DNA of 64,000 bases from JAXGMV01 sp040772085 (GTDB taxonomy: Bacteria; Chloroflexota; Anaerolineae; Anaerolineales; Anaerolineaceae): assembly GCA_040772085.1 (NCBI GenBank), contig JAXGYU010000001.1:186001-250000 (forward strand). Reading direction: 5' to 3'. The translations under genes were made by a program, and so were the position numbers. A model generated the notes under the pieces. That model was given only the letters and a program-made list of their open reading frames with translations, had not been told where the DNA came from and did no database searches. Below are positions 52,111 to 60,761 of this stretch, one piece after another. Position 1 is the stretch's first letter. Each line of letters opens with the position of its first letter.

Positions 52111-54210
52111 ATGAATAAGTTGATTTTCGTCTGCCTTTTGATAGTCGTTTTACTAAGCGGCTGCGCCGCGCCAGCACCCATTCAAGTTCCGACAGCTGTG
52201 GTGCCGCAAGTAGTGCCGACTGCAACGGTTCAAACGCATCCTTACAAGGTTTCCGGCAAGGTTCTTGATTTTGACGGGCAACCAATCGCCGGTGCTGTTG
52301 TACTCTCATACGACAATGATTCCGCTCACACTGCGGCAGACGGGTCATTTTCTATTTATGTCTCTCAGAGTCCGATCTGGTTACGGGTTGAAGCAGCCGG
52401 CTACATCTCCCGCACTCGCGCCGCGGCAGCGGGCGAACCATTATTATTTCGCTTGTCGCCGGACGATGGCAAGACGATCGTTATCAATTTCGGTGGCGAT
52501 ACGATGATGGGCAGGCGATTCTTTGATCCAAATGAAGATGGAAATCCAAATGACGGTTATCTGGCTACCGCTCCGACACTTGAAAATCATCTCAAGCTGC
52601 TCTGGCCGATCAAGCCGCTGATTGAGAACGCGGATATCAGCGTCGTCAATCTGGAGTCTGTCATTTATGACCCGCCATATTTTTCATTGATTGAGCCAAG
52701 ACCGACTGTTTATCACAAGACGAAGGATTATGTGTACGCAACATCACCGGAAGCCATTCCCGCATTGAAGCGAATTGGTATTGATCTGGTGGATATTGGT
52801 AATAACCACGTCTATGACGCCCTTGAGACCGGCATGAGGTACACACTTGATGCGCTTGCCATGGAGGGGATGCCTCATTTCGGGGCGGGAATGAATGAGG
52901 ATGAAGCCTGGAAGCCCGTGCTGATGACTGTTAAAGGTCAGAAACTTGCCTTCATTGGCTGCACGACGATTTGGACAAAAGTCGGTGGGACTGCCTCAGA
53001 TGTTTCTTATGTTGCGGACGATGCACTTAGCAAAGGTGGAGCTGCTCGCTGTCGGGTCGACAGGCTGGAGAAAGACGTGGCGCTGGTGAAAGAGCAGGGC
53101 TACAGCGTGATTTTGATGGTGCACGGCGGAGATGAGTATGAGATCGATCAGGCTGGGTTTTCGACTCAGGTGACTGATGCAGCCAAGAAAATGGGTGTTG
53201 ACTTTATTGTGAATCACCATCCGCACGTTGTGGATAGTTTCTACTACGATGGCACAACACTGGTTGCAAAATCATTGGGCAACTTCATTTTCGACCAGAC
53301 CGTCTGGCCGACTTTTGAGACCTACATGCTGACGCTGTATATCAGGGAGGGTGACATTATCCGCGCCTTCGCCGAACCTTTGATGTTGAAGAAATATATT
53401 GCGCGAGGTCTGACGGGCGATCTGGCTGATAACGCGATCCGGACTGCAACGGGCAAAAAGACAGGCTTGTTCGTTCTTGAGAACAACGCGCTCGAGCTTG
53501 ACCTGCGTCATGAGGCGAAGACACAAATCGACCAGATGAAATTTCAAGAAGGAACGAAGGATCAAATCGTCCCGCTCCCTCGCGGGATGTGGGTGACAAA
53601 CCCGAAAATCGAAGGATCTGTCTTACCCGGACATGACCTGCTCTGGATAGGTGACTTTGAAGACCAGGATGTTTCCGCGGTCAAAAATGAAGCGCCTTTA
53701 TGGGAAAGCGGCGGCAGCGCTGTATTTGACAAGACCTTCGCGTATTCCGGTGAGGTCGGTATGCAGCTCTCCCGCACCAGCCAGAACCTGAATGACGCAG
53801 TGACCAGTCATTTGCATCGCATCCTGATTCCCGGCGGCACAAAAATTTCCGTTACTGGCATGGTGAAAGGCACCGACCGGGCGAAACCATTCCTGCAACT
53901 GAGCTGGTACGCGGATACCAAAGGCAGTTCATTTGATATGTTCAAAAAACCCATCGACCTCGCGCCGAATGGCGAATGGTCTGAGTTCCGCTTTGATGTG
54001 ACTGTCCCCAAAGAAGCGATAGCGATGGGTATGTATCTGCGGTTACCGCCGCCCGCGAGCGGGAGCGCCCGGGTCAATTTCGATGATCTGAAGATCATCG
54101 CCTGGGAAGAGGCATGGGAAACTGATTCACCATACTTTGATCATGTACTCGTCAGCGGAGCGGGCAGTATCGACATAACCCAGTCCGTGCTGCCTGGCTG
54201 GCCGGATTAG
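52111..54210 (+). CDS. CapA-family lipoprotein with carboxypeptidase-regulatory-like domain
   Basis: A 699-residue exported lipoprotein: signal peptide with lipobox LLSGC (about Cys18), then a beta-sandwich like a carboxypeptidase regulatory domain (about 45-120; GKVLDFDGQPIAGAVVLSY). The middle (about 125-440) is a CapA/PgsA metallophosphatase-like domain: NFGGDTMMG, VVNLESVIY, DIGNNHVYDAL, MVHGGDEYE, NHHPHVVDS. The C-terminal 220 residues look like a carbohydrate-binding-type beta domain. The family is linked to polyglutamate capsules, but many members have other roles. The ATG at 52111 has GGTGAG upstream; GTG at 52105 is an alternative. Confidence 0.82.
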   Translation: MNKLIFVCLLIVVLLSGCAAPAPIQVPTAVVPQVVPTATVQTHPYKVSGKVLDFDGQPIAGAVVLSYDNDSAHTAADGSFSIYVSQSPIWLRVEAAGYISRTRAAAAGEPLLFRLSPDDGKTIVINFGGDTMMGRRFFDPNEDGNPNDGYLATAPTLENHLKLLWPIKPLIENADISVVNLESVIYDPPYFSLIEPRPTVYHKTKDYVYATSPEAIPALKRIGIDLVDIGNNHVYDALETGMRYTLDALAMEGMPHFGAGMNEDEAWKPVLMTVKGQKLAFIGCTTIWTKVGGTASDVSYVADDALSKGGAARCRVDRLEKDVALVKEQGYSVILMVHGGDEYEIDQAGFSTQVTDAAKKMGVDFIVNHHPHVVDSFYYDGTTLVAKSLGNFIFDQTVWPTFETYMLTLYIREGDIIRAFAEPLMLKKYIARGLTGDLADNAIRTATGKKTGLFVLENNALELDLRHEAKTQIDQMKFQEGTKDQIVPLPRGMWVTNPKIEGSVLPGHDLLWIGDFEDQDVSAVKNEAPLWESGGSAVFDKTFAYSGEVGMQLSRTSQNLNDAVTSHLHRILIPGGTKISVTGMVKGTDRAKPFLQLSWYADTKGSSFDMFKKPIDLAPNGEWSEFRFDVTVPKEAIAMGMYLRLPPPASGSARVNFDDLKIIAWEEAWETDSPYFDHVLVSGAGSIDITQSVLPGWPD

Positions 54211-54222
54211 TCGTCATTAAAT

Positions 54223-54255
54223 AAAAATCCTCACCAGCATGGTGAGGATTTTTTT
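54223..54255. terminator. Bidirectional terminator
   Basis: AATCCTCACCA and TGGTGAGGATT form an 11-bp stem with a 3-nt loop and A/T tracts on both sides, between convergent genes. Confidence 0.93.
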
Positions 54256-54265
54256 GCGAAAAGTT

Positions 54266-54538
54266 TTATAGCAACGAGCTCAGCATAGGGAGAGTGGAGA
54301 AATCGATCTGCCACTGACCGTTATCACCGAACATAAAGCTGGCGACCAACAAACTGATCGTAATAAGACAGCAGCACAGGAGCAAAACGACGATAAGAAT
54401 GATCAGCCATGTTTTGCTGCTCTTTTTTGGTTCAGGTGCCGGATAGTATGGACTGACGTTTTGAGGTTGCGGAGCGTTCGCAGGGGTTTCCCAGCGGCGC
54501 ACCTCGTCCTGATTATTGTTTGGCATTTGCTCGGTCAT
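54266..54538 (-). CDS. Small membrane protein (90 aa) with Pro/Gln-rich N-terminus
   Basis: No family was recognised. A Pro/Asn/Gln-rich N-terminal half (about 1-40) is followed by one hydrophobic helix (WLIILIVVLLLCCCLITIS, about 44-70) with three adjacent Cys, and a short outer tail. GAGGGAAAC lies before the ATG. It is 71 bases after the DUF4126 gene on the same strand. A role cannot be assigned. Confidence 0.7.
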   Translation of the reverse strand: MTEQMPNNNQDEVRRWETPANAPQPQNVSPYYPAPEPKKSSKTWLIILIVVLLLCCCLITISLLVASFMFGDNGQWQIDFSTLPMLSSLL

Positions 54539-54609
54539 GTTTCCCTCTTTGTAGGATGTCTGTACTGTTCATTCTAACGCATTATCTGTAATCCCTGTCA
54601 TGACCGAGG

Positions 54610-55176
54610 TCAGACAGCTTCATCCCGCTGCATGCGTGAGAACATGTGGTAAATGACCCAGACAACAAACAGGATAGCGAGGAAGGCGATCACGATTGGC
54701 AGAGCTATCGATAATACCGATACCACTGTAGAGACCAGGTCTTCCGCCATGCTGACAGGCGTGTTGGCAACGCCGCCTGTCGTCATGGTGACCGCCGGGC
54801 GGACCGCAACCGCTTTCGCCGTATGAACGCTGCCGGCTATTAACAACCCGAGTGCCAGCGACAGGATCGGATGAACGTCATTGACTACATTCGCTGATGC
54901 CGCAAACACAATGGCACCGGCTGTAGGACGGACGAAGGTCTGGATGGCATCGTTGATGTGATTGACCGCGGGGGTTGTATCCGCGAAAAATTCGATAATG
55001 GACAGGAAAACCAACAAACCGATGATCCACCAGCTAGTCAGCACGCCCCATGGCTGCTGCAGTTTGATCAGGTCGGTATATTTTGCCAGCAGCGAGACGA
55101 CAAGCAGGGGGATATAGGCATTCAACCCGGCGCTGGCTGAGAGCCCAAATGCTGAAAAAACGTTCAATAAATCCAT
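54610..55176 (-). CDS. DUF4126 membrane protein
   Basis: A 188-residue integral membrane protein of the DUF4126 family. The core is FGLSASAGLNAYIPLLVV, followed by FFADTTPAVNHINDAIQT and a segment AGAIVFAASANVVNDVHP, all typical of the family. It has about five membrane segments. The function is unknown. GGAGGAAGA lies before the ATG. The neighbours on the same strand are also unknown small membrane proteins. Confidence 0.87.
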   Translation of the reverse strand: MDLLNVFSAFGLSASAGLNAYIPLLVVSLLAKYTDLIKLQQPWGVLTSWWIIGLLVFLSIIEFFADTTPAVNHINDAIQTFVRPTAGAIVFAASANVVNDVHPILSLALGLLIAGSVHTAKAVAVRPAVTMTTGGVANTPVSMAEDLVSTVVSVLSIALPIVIAFLAILFVVWVIYHMFSRMQRDEAV

Positions 55177-55203
55177 TCTTCCTCCTAAATCTTACGGGCT
55201 TGT

Positions 55204-56019
55204 CTAGTACAAACTGCCCCAGGTACCGGACATCGTGTACCGCAGATAGTCCATCGCGGCAATTTGCAGCATGACAGTAATGAACCCATACAACATATAC
55301 GTTTTAATTTGCGAAAAGTTATCAAACTGGTTCTCTCTCTTCAACACCATCACCCATAAAATGGTATGAATCATGGTCAGGATGATGATCACATTGGCGA
55401 TGCTGATGACTGAAAGGGCGTATAAGACGGTACTGTTCCTGCTTAGCACCAGCAGGATAATGAGACCGTTGATGATGACGATGAACCCCAACTGCTTCCA
55501 GGTGCGCAGCGCGGAGTGACCGCTCCAGTCACGCCACATGGTCTGGTTGAAGATGGGTACCAGGATTGCCGATAGCGCGAAGCCAAGAAATGTGCCGGTC
55601 AGCAGCCTGAGCCAGTTCTGTGATTCATACACCTGCGGGATAAATCCGCTCAGACCGATGAATGAATTGAGCCCATCAATGGCAAAGGCCAGCAGAAAAA
55701 GCCCGAGCAGCACCATCGCTTTTTTGGACGGCATACCGCCGAATTTCCTGTGCCGCAAATGGTAGACCAGTCCGAACAGGGCACCGAGATGCATGCCGGT
55801 GCAGCGAGAGCAGAGCGGCATATGTTCGCCATCGAAGGCAAAAGTTCTGTCCGGGATCTGATGACAGACAGAATAGCCGATCGCGTCGAGCTTGCCCATG
55901 AACCCTGGCGGTGAATAGAGCATCCAGACGCCAATCAGTACGCCGGCAACCAGCAGGAGCACGATTAGAAACAGCCGTTTTAATCTGTTAGCATTAGGCA
56001 TGGCAGTCATCAGCACCAT
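55204..56019 (-). CDS. DUF2085 membrane protein
   Basis: A 271-residue membrane protein with about seven helices. The signature VCHQIPDRTFAFDGEHMPLCSRCTGMHLG (about 50-80; Cys, His, Cys-x-x-Cys) identifies the DUF2085 family and could bind a metal. Function is unknown. Three in-frame start codons (56019, 56010, 56001) are close, and no strong Shine-Dalgarno sequence decides between them. It is 27 bases upstream of the DUF4126 gene. Confidence 0.85.
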   Translation of the reverse strand: MVLMTAMPNANRLKRLFLIVLLLVAGVLIGVWMLYSPPGFMGKLDAIGYSVCHQIPDRTFAFDGEHMPLCSRCTGMHLGALFGLVYHLRHRKFGGMPSKKAMVLLGLFLLAFAIDGLNSFIGLSGFIPQVYESQNWLRLLTGTFLGFALSAILVPIFNQTMWRDWSGHSALRTWKQLGFIVIINGLIILLVLSRNSTVLYALSVISIANVIIILTMIHTILWVMVLKRENQFDNFSQIKTYMLYGFITVMLQIAAMDYLRYTMSGTWGSLY

Positions 56020-56075
56020 GGATTATAGGTATTACCAGCTTAAGCTGCAAGGATTATGCCGGGTGGAGGGATGAG

Positions 56076-57272
56076 GTGAGCAAGCATTTTTGGCGTGTCA
56101 GACAGGTAGTATTCACGGGTGTGCTGTTGATATTGCTGCCTGGCTGCGCCCCTCTCCCTGACGCGTTGGCACCACAGCCGGCGATCACGAGCACACCAGT
56201 TGAAGCCAGTGGTGCTGCCGTCCCTTTGTCATCTGCTGAAGCCAGCCCGACCGAGACGCCAGCCCAGGTTGCTGAGACGAGTTCAGCCACGCCGCTGCCG
56301 TCCCTGACGATTAACCCGCTGACAGGATTGCGGGTCGCTGACCCGGCGCTGCTCGACCGGCGGCCAGTTTTGGTCAAGGTCGAGAATTTGCCGCGTATTC
56401 ACCGACCGCCATTCGGACTGAATCAGGCTGATATTATTTATGAATATGTGACCGAAGAAGGCACGACCCGCTTCGCCGCGTTGTTTTATGGGCAGCAGGT
56501 CGAAAAGATTGGGCCGATCAGGTCGGCGCGTTGGTTCGACGTCAGACTGATCAACATGTACGAACCAATATTCGTTTACGGTAGCGCCTATCAGAAGCTG
56601 ACCGATTTTCTCCTCAGCCAGCCTTTCTCCAGCCGGCTGATCCTCGAAGGTCCAAACACCTCACCGGCGCTTTACCGTCATGACAAGCAGGTTCACAACA
56701 CGTTGATGCTGAATATGTTTGACCTTGAAGATATCATCGACCAGTATCGGATCGATAACACGCGTCCGCCGCTGGAAGGCATGACGTTTTCGGTTGCGAC
56801 GCCTGAGGGGGCTGTACACATCAACACGATTTTCACCAGATTCTCAGGCGCAATTTATAACCGCTGGGACTATGACACGGAACGCAACGTCTATTTGCGT
56901 TCAATCGACAACGCGGACGATCTGAGCGGAAACAACGAAGTTTATACCGCGCATATGGACGCCCTCAGCGGTGATCAGATTTACGCGGACAATCTGGTTG
57001 TGATCATCGCGCCCTACCGCGAGGTCGACGGACCGAACATTTATGACATTGATCTCAATGGCAGCGGCGACGCCTATCTGTTTCGGGACGGGGTCGTCCA
57101 GAAAGGCACCTGGCATATCGATGAGCCTGATGGCGTGCTGGCATTGCTAGACGCCGAAGGGAAACCGCTGGATTTCAAGCCTGGCAAGACCTGGTTTGAG
57201 ATGATGAATGTCGGGTCGGCTGTAAAGCAGGTGGACGAAACAACCCTGCGTTTTGTGTTTTTTATTGATTGA
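56076..57272 (+). CDS. DUF3048 (YerB-like) lipoprotein
   Basis: A 398-residue lipoprotein with lipobox LLPGC (about Cys24) and a Thr/Ala/Pro-rich stalk, then the DUF3048 domain: NPLTGLRVADPALLDRRPV, RPPFGLNQADIIYEYV, IGPIRSARWFDV, and a C-terminal WHIDEPDG segment with VQKGTW. This matches the B. subtilis YerB family, whose role is unclear. The start is a GTG preceded by GGATGAG. Confidence 0.87.
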   Translation: MSKHFWRVRQVVFTGVLLILLPGCAPLPDALAPQPAITSTPVEASGAAVPLSSAEASPTETPAQVAETSSATPLPSLTINPLTGLRVADPALLDRRPVLVKVENLPRIHRPPFGLNQADIIYEYVTEEGTTRFAALFYGQQVEKIGPIRSARWFDVRLINMYEPIFVYGSAYQKLTDFLLSQPFSSRLILEGPNTSPALYRHDKQVHNTLMLNMFDLEDIIDQYRIDNTRPPLEGMTFSVATPEGAVHINTIFTRFSGAIYNRWDYDTERNVYLRSIDNADDLSGNNEVYTAHMDALSGDQIYADNLVVIIAPYREVDGPNIYDIDLNGSGDAYLFRDGVVQKGTWHIDEPDGVLALLDAEGKPLDFKPGKTWFEMMNVGSAVKQVDETTLRFVFFID

Positions 57273-57323
57273 TTCCTGGACATTTCTGGAACAAAACCAA
57301 CCTTGTTTACGTTTTGTATATGA

Positions 57324-57352
57324 TTGACACCAGCATAAGTTGTTGCTAAACT
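57324..57352 (+). promoter_or_regulatory. Promoter of the FHA gene
   Basis: TTGACA (57324-57329), 17 bases, TAAACT (57347-57352), about 38 bases before the FHA start. Confidence 0.6.
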
Positions 57353-57390
57353 TGTTATGATCGCACTTGTTATTCATTAGCGGAGGAGAT

Positions 57391-58098
57391 ATGGTTCCAA
57401 ACTTCAAACTAGTCATGCGTACTGGACCGAATATCGGACAGGCGTTTATGCTCGACAAAGCCGAGATGAACATCGGGCGCGAACTGACGAATGAGATTGT
57501 CATCAATGACCCTGAGGTCTCCCGCCGGCATGCCAGGGTGATGGTACAAGGCGCCAACTACATCCTTGAAGACCTTGGTTCGACCAATGGCACATCCGTG
57601 AATGGTCTGATCCTCGCCGGACCTTACCTTCTCAAACCGGGTGATACGATCGTCCTCGGCGAACAGGTCAGCATGGGCTTTGAGCCTGTTCCTGTTGCTG
57701 CCGATGCCACCATTGGTCAGGCCGCGCCGCGTCCGTATCCTCAGGAGCCTGTGATTCCTCCAGCGCAACCGCCCGCGCAGCCGGTCGCCGTGCCGCCCCC
57801 TAGCGCCTATGCGCCTGTATACCAGCAGCCTGCGCCGGTCTATCAGCAGCCGCCTCCGCCTGCCTACCAGCAACCCGCGCCGCCAGCCTATCCGGCTTAT
57901 GCCGCCCGACCGCCGGCGCCTGAATATGAGGAAGAACCGCCGCGAAAGAAATTCCCCTGGCTGATCGTGCTGCTGGTTTTGTTCTTCCTGCTCTTATGTC
58001 TGTGCTTCGTGGTCGCCTACATCCTGCCTGAGAACGTCTGGTGTCAGGTGCTGGGCTGGTTCTTCAACGCCTATTATGGCGCGGGCACTTGCCCGTAA
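57391..58098 (+). CDS. FHA-domain protein with Pro/Gln-rich linker and C-terminal membrane helix
   Basis: A 235-residue protein: an FHA domain (about 1-95) with the phosphothreonine-binding motif NIGRE, SRRHARV and LGSTNGTSVNG; then a long Tyr-Gln-Gln-Pro repeat linker (about 110-180), and a single membrane helix (about 190-215). Thus the FHA domain faces the cytoplasm, tethered to the membrane. It should recognise phosphothreonine proteins from a Ser/Thr kinase elsewhere in the genome. The ATG at 57391 has GGAGGAG upstream. Confidence 0.88.
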   Translation: MVPNFKLVMRTGPNIGQAFMLDKAEMNIGRELTNEIVINDPEVSRRHARVMVQGANYILEDLGSTNGTSVNGLILAGPYLLKPGDTIVLGEQVSMGFEPVPVAADATIGQAAPRPYPQEPVIPPAQPPAQPVAVPPPSAYAPVYQQPAPVYQQPPPPAYQQPAPPAYPAYAARPPAPEYEEEPPRKKFPWLIVLLVLFFLLLCLCFVVAYILPENVWCQVLGWFFNAYYGAGTCP

Positions 58099-58120
58099 TT
58101 TCTCTGGAATAAGTATTGTT

Positions 58121-58156
58121 GATAGCCTGGTAGTTTCGCCGGGCTATCCTGTTTAT
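58121..58156 (+). terminator. Candidate terminator after the FHA gene
   Basis: GATAGCCTGG (58121-58130) and CCGGGCTATC (58139-58148) form a 10-bp stem with one G-T pair, and CTGTTTAT follows. The T run is weak. Confidence 0.6.
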
Positions 58157-58190
58157 AATTGACTTAAATCAACATCAAGTTGAGGCATAG

Positions 58191-59456
58191 TTGACAGACG
58201 AACCGGATCCCATTGCATTGATTCCAGAACCAAGTAAAAGTCCCCGCTGGAATAATACGACCAAGCTGATCGTTGGTCTCTCGATCGTGGTCCTGCTTGG
58301 CCTATTTCTGGGCATTTATCGCAAGCTGATTGGCCCGCTCCTCCTGGCCGTGATTCTTTCTTTCCTGATGTACCCGGTCGCGGATGTCATCCGAAAAAAA
58401 CTGAAATTTTCGTGGCGTGCTGCTTCTACTGTCAGCTACTTTTTGCTCGTTCTGACCCTGGGCGGTTTGCTTGCATGGGGCGGCATCGCGCTGATTGAAC
58501 AATTAATCAGCCTGGTGCGCTTCATCCAGAAATCGTTTGACCAGATCCCAACATTAATCGAGCAGTGGGGAAACACCCGCTGGATGATCGGTCCGTTCAT
58601 GATCGATTTCACCCAGATTGATATCAACAACCTCTCACAACAGGTGTTGACCTCCATCCAGGGGCTGGTGGGGCGCATCGGGTCGATCCTGACATCCCTG
58701 GCGGCGACGACAGCCAATATGATCGGCTGGTTCTTCTTCATCATGGTCGTGTCATACTTTCTGCTGTATGAATCGCTTGGCACCAAAAACCGGCTGATCA
58801 ATTTTGACATTCCCGGCTATCAGGACGACATCAGAAACTTTGGACGGGAACTAGCAAAAATCTGGAATGCCTTCCTGTGGGGGCAGTTGATCATCTTTGC
58901 CGTCACGCTGGTGGTTTACACGATCTTGCTCGGTATCCTGGGCGTCAGATACTACTATGTGCTGGCGTTGCTGGCTGGTCTGGCGCGCTTTGTGCCTTAC
59001 ATTGGCCCGGCAATCGCCTGGCTGACATATGGTCTGGTTGCCTACTTCCAGGGGACGACGTTATTCGGCATGGAGCCGATCTGGTATGTCGCGCTCGTGG
59101 TCGGCATATCCTGGATCACCGATATGATCATGGATAACTTTGTCGTACCGACATTGATGAGCGAGCGGCTGCGCGTTCATCCGGCCGGTGTGTTGGTCGC
59201 GGCATTGGTTGGTATTCAGTGGTTTGGTGTGATCGCGGTCATTCTGGCGGCGCCAGTGCTTGCCACATTCATGCTCATTTTTAACTACGCCATTTACAAA
59301 CTTGCCGATAAGGACCCCTGGGAAGAAATGGAGAAGCGCAAAGCTATGGACCAGCTTGACCGGGCGGAACACAAACCCAAGCTGAATTATTGGCAAAAAA
59401 TGAAAAGTCTGATAATGAAAAAAAACCTGCCTAGCGGCAAAGGAGAGAATGAATGA
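58191..59456 (+). CDS. AI-2E/UPF0118 family transporter
   Basis: A 421-residue integral membrane protein with about eight helices, an AI-2E family (UPF0118) permease. It shows the conserved loop ARFVPYIGPAIAWLTYG (about 264-280) and the late TDMIMDNFVVPTLMSERLRVHP segment. Members include sodium/proton antiporters and exporters of unknown substrates, so the autoinducer name is not informative. The start is a TTG. It overlaps a tiny acidic gene by four bases. Confidence 0.88.
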   Translation: MTDEPDPIALIPEPSKSPRWNNTTKLIVGLSIVVLLGLFLGIYRKLIGPLLLAVILSFLMYPVADVIRKKLKFSWRAASTVSYFLLVLTLGGLLAWGGIALIEQLISLVRFIQKSFDQIPTLIEQWGNTRWMIGPFMIDFTQIDINNLSQQVLTSIQGLVGRIGSILTSLAATTANMIGWFFFIMVVSYFLLYESLGTKNRLINFDIPGYQDDIRNFGRELAKIWNAFLWGQLIIFAVTLVVYTILLGILGVRYYYVLALLAGLARFVPYIGPAIAWLTYGLVAYFQGTTLFGMEPIWYVALVVGISWITDMIMDNFVVPTLMSERLRVHPAGVLVAALVGIQWFGVIAVILAAPVLATFMLIFNYAIYKLADKDPWEEMEKRKAMDQLDRAEHKPKLNYWQKMKSLIMKKNLPSGKGENE

Positions 59457-59635
59457 ACCAGCCTCAGGAACTGCCTAAAACCGAAACCATCGCCGAGACC
59501 GAGAATTTCATGGCATGGAAAGCTGACGAGCCGGATGGTGAAGTGACCTATCACGTCGAATTGAACAATGTGACTGTCCATTTCTTCGAAGAAGAGTGGA
59601 AAGAATTCCTCGATCTGATCAAGGAATTGATTTAA
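59453..59635 (+). CDS. Small acidic protein (60 aa) coupled to the AI-2E-type gene
   Basis: No family was recognised. The protein is 60 residues, acidic, and soluble: a flexible N-terminus (about 1-25), a beta hairpin (GEVTYHVELNNVTVHF), and a C-terminal helix (EEEWKEFLDLIKEL). The ATG overlaps the upstream stop (ATGA) and has AGGAGAG six bases before it, so translation is coupled. It is followed by a terminator. It may modulate the transporter, but this is conjecture. Confidence 0.75.
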   Translation: MNQPQELPKTETIAETENFMAWKADEPDGEVTYHVELNNVTVHFFEEEWKEFLDLIKELI

Positions 59636-59647
59636 GCAAACACCCAT

Positions 59648-59676
59648 CCAGACCTCGTCAGAGGTCTGGATATTTT
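59648..59676 (+). terminator. Rho-independent terminator
   Basis: CCAGACCTC (59648-59656) and GAGGTCTGG (59661-59669) form a 9-bp stem with a GTCA loop, followed by TATTTTC. Confidence 0.85.
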
Positions 59677-59706
59677 CTACATCATAGCAAGTTCTGGCAG
59701 GTCAAT

Positions 59707-60759
59707 TTGAATTTAAACGACTCTGAATACATGCGCGAGCTGGACAAGCAGGAGATGTATGAACAGATTATCTCCCTGCCTGAACAGCTCTCTGATGGCT
59801 GGACATGGGCAGCCGGGCAAACATTCGCAGCGGATGCGGAAATTAGTAATGTGGTGATCAGCGGCATGGGCGGCTCGGCGATCGGAGCTGATCTGGCGGC
59901 TGCGGCTGTCGCTCACCAGTGTGCCGTGCCCATCACGATCAACCGCGGTTATGAGCTGCCCGCCTGGGCAGCCGGGCCTCAGACGTTGTGCATCGCCTCC
60001 TCACATTCCGGCAATACGGAAGAAACCTTGACCTGCTACCAGCAGGCGCTGGAGCGGGGTTGCACGGTGCTGTCGTTCAGCACGGGCGGCAAGCTGGCTG
60101 AGATGAGCCGAGTCAATGATAAGCCGCATTGGCTGTTCCATCATCAGGGGCAGCCGCGCGCGGCTGTCGGACTCTCGTTCGCCATGGTTATGGCGGCGTT
60201 GATGAAAGCCAAGCTTATACCAGATCCTGCTGCTGAAATCATGCATGCTGCCGAAGGCATGCGGCTCGCGATGCAGCCCTGGCTGAGGGATGCAGCTGTC
60301 CAGGTTAACCCTGCCAAGCGGTTGGCTGGTCAATGCCTGGGCCGGACAGTCACGATCTTCGGCGCGGACGCCATGACACCAGTCGCGCGGCGCTGGAAGG
60401 GGCAGATTAACGAACTGGCCAAGGGGCTGGCGAACTTTGAAGCCCTGCCGGAAGCTGATCACAACACGTTGGCGGGCATCGAGACGCCTGAGGATAAACT
60501 GAGCGGATTGATCTGTTTGTTTATCAAAGCGTCGTCCAATCACCCGCGCAACGTGCTGAGAATCGGTCATACGCAGCAATTGATGATGACTGCCGGCATT
60601 AACACCGATGTGATTGAAGCAGCGGGTGAGACTTTGATGGAACAGATGTGGTGGGCGATCCTGTTTGGCGATCTGACCGCGTATTACCTGGCCGTTGCCA
60701 ATCAAATGGACCCAACCCCGATCCCATCGATCACGGAGCTGAAGGCACTGCTTTCCTGA
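59707..60759 (+). CDS. Bifunctional phosphoglucose/phosphomannose isomerase
   Basis: A SIS-domain isomerase of 350 residues that interconverts aldose and ketose 6-phosphates. The first SIS domain has SGMGGSAIGADL and CIASSHSGNTEE. The second ends with EADHNTLAGIE, the catalytic Glu/His segment of this branch (PGI/PMI). I chose the TTG at 59707, giving MNLNDSEYMRELDKQEMYEQ, which fits the family start; AGG lies just before. An ATG at 59731 is an alternative. It is the only gene between a terminator and a convergent gene. Confidence 0.87.
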   Translation: MNLNDSEYMRELDKQEMYEQIISLPEQLSDGWTWAAGQTFAADAEISNVVISGMGGSAIGADLAAAAVAHQCAVPITINRGYELPAWAAGPQTLCIASSHSGNTEETLTCYQQALERGCTVLSFSTGGKLAEMSRVNDKPHWLFHHQGQPRAAVGLSFAMVMAALMKAKLIPDPAAEIMHAAEGMRLAMQPWLRDAAVQVNPAKRLAGQCLGRTVTIFGADAMTPVARRWKGQINELAKGLANFEALPEADHNTLAGIETPEDKLSGLICLFIKASSNHPRNVLRIGHTQQLMMTAGINTDVIEAAGETLMEQMWWAILFGDLTAYYLAVANQMDPTPIPSITELKALLS

Positions 60760-60761
60760 AT

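Noticed and set aside
57801..57930. Tandem DNA repeat in the FHA gene.
   Set aside because: It is a low-complexity Tyr-Gln-Gln-Pro coding linker, common in FHA proteins.
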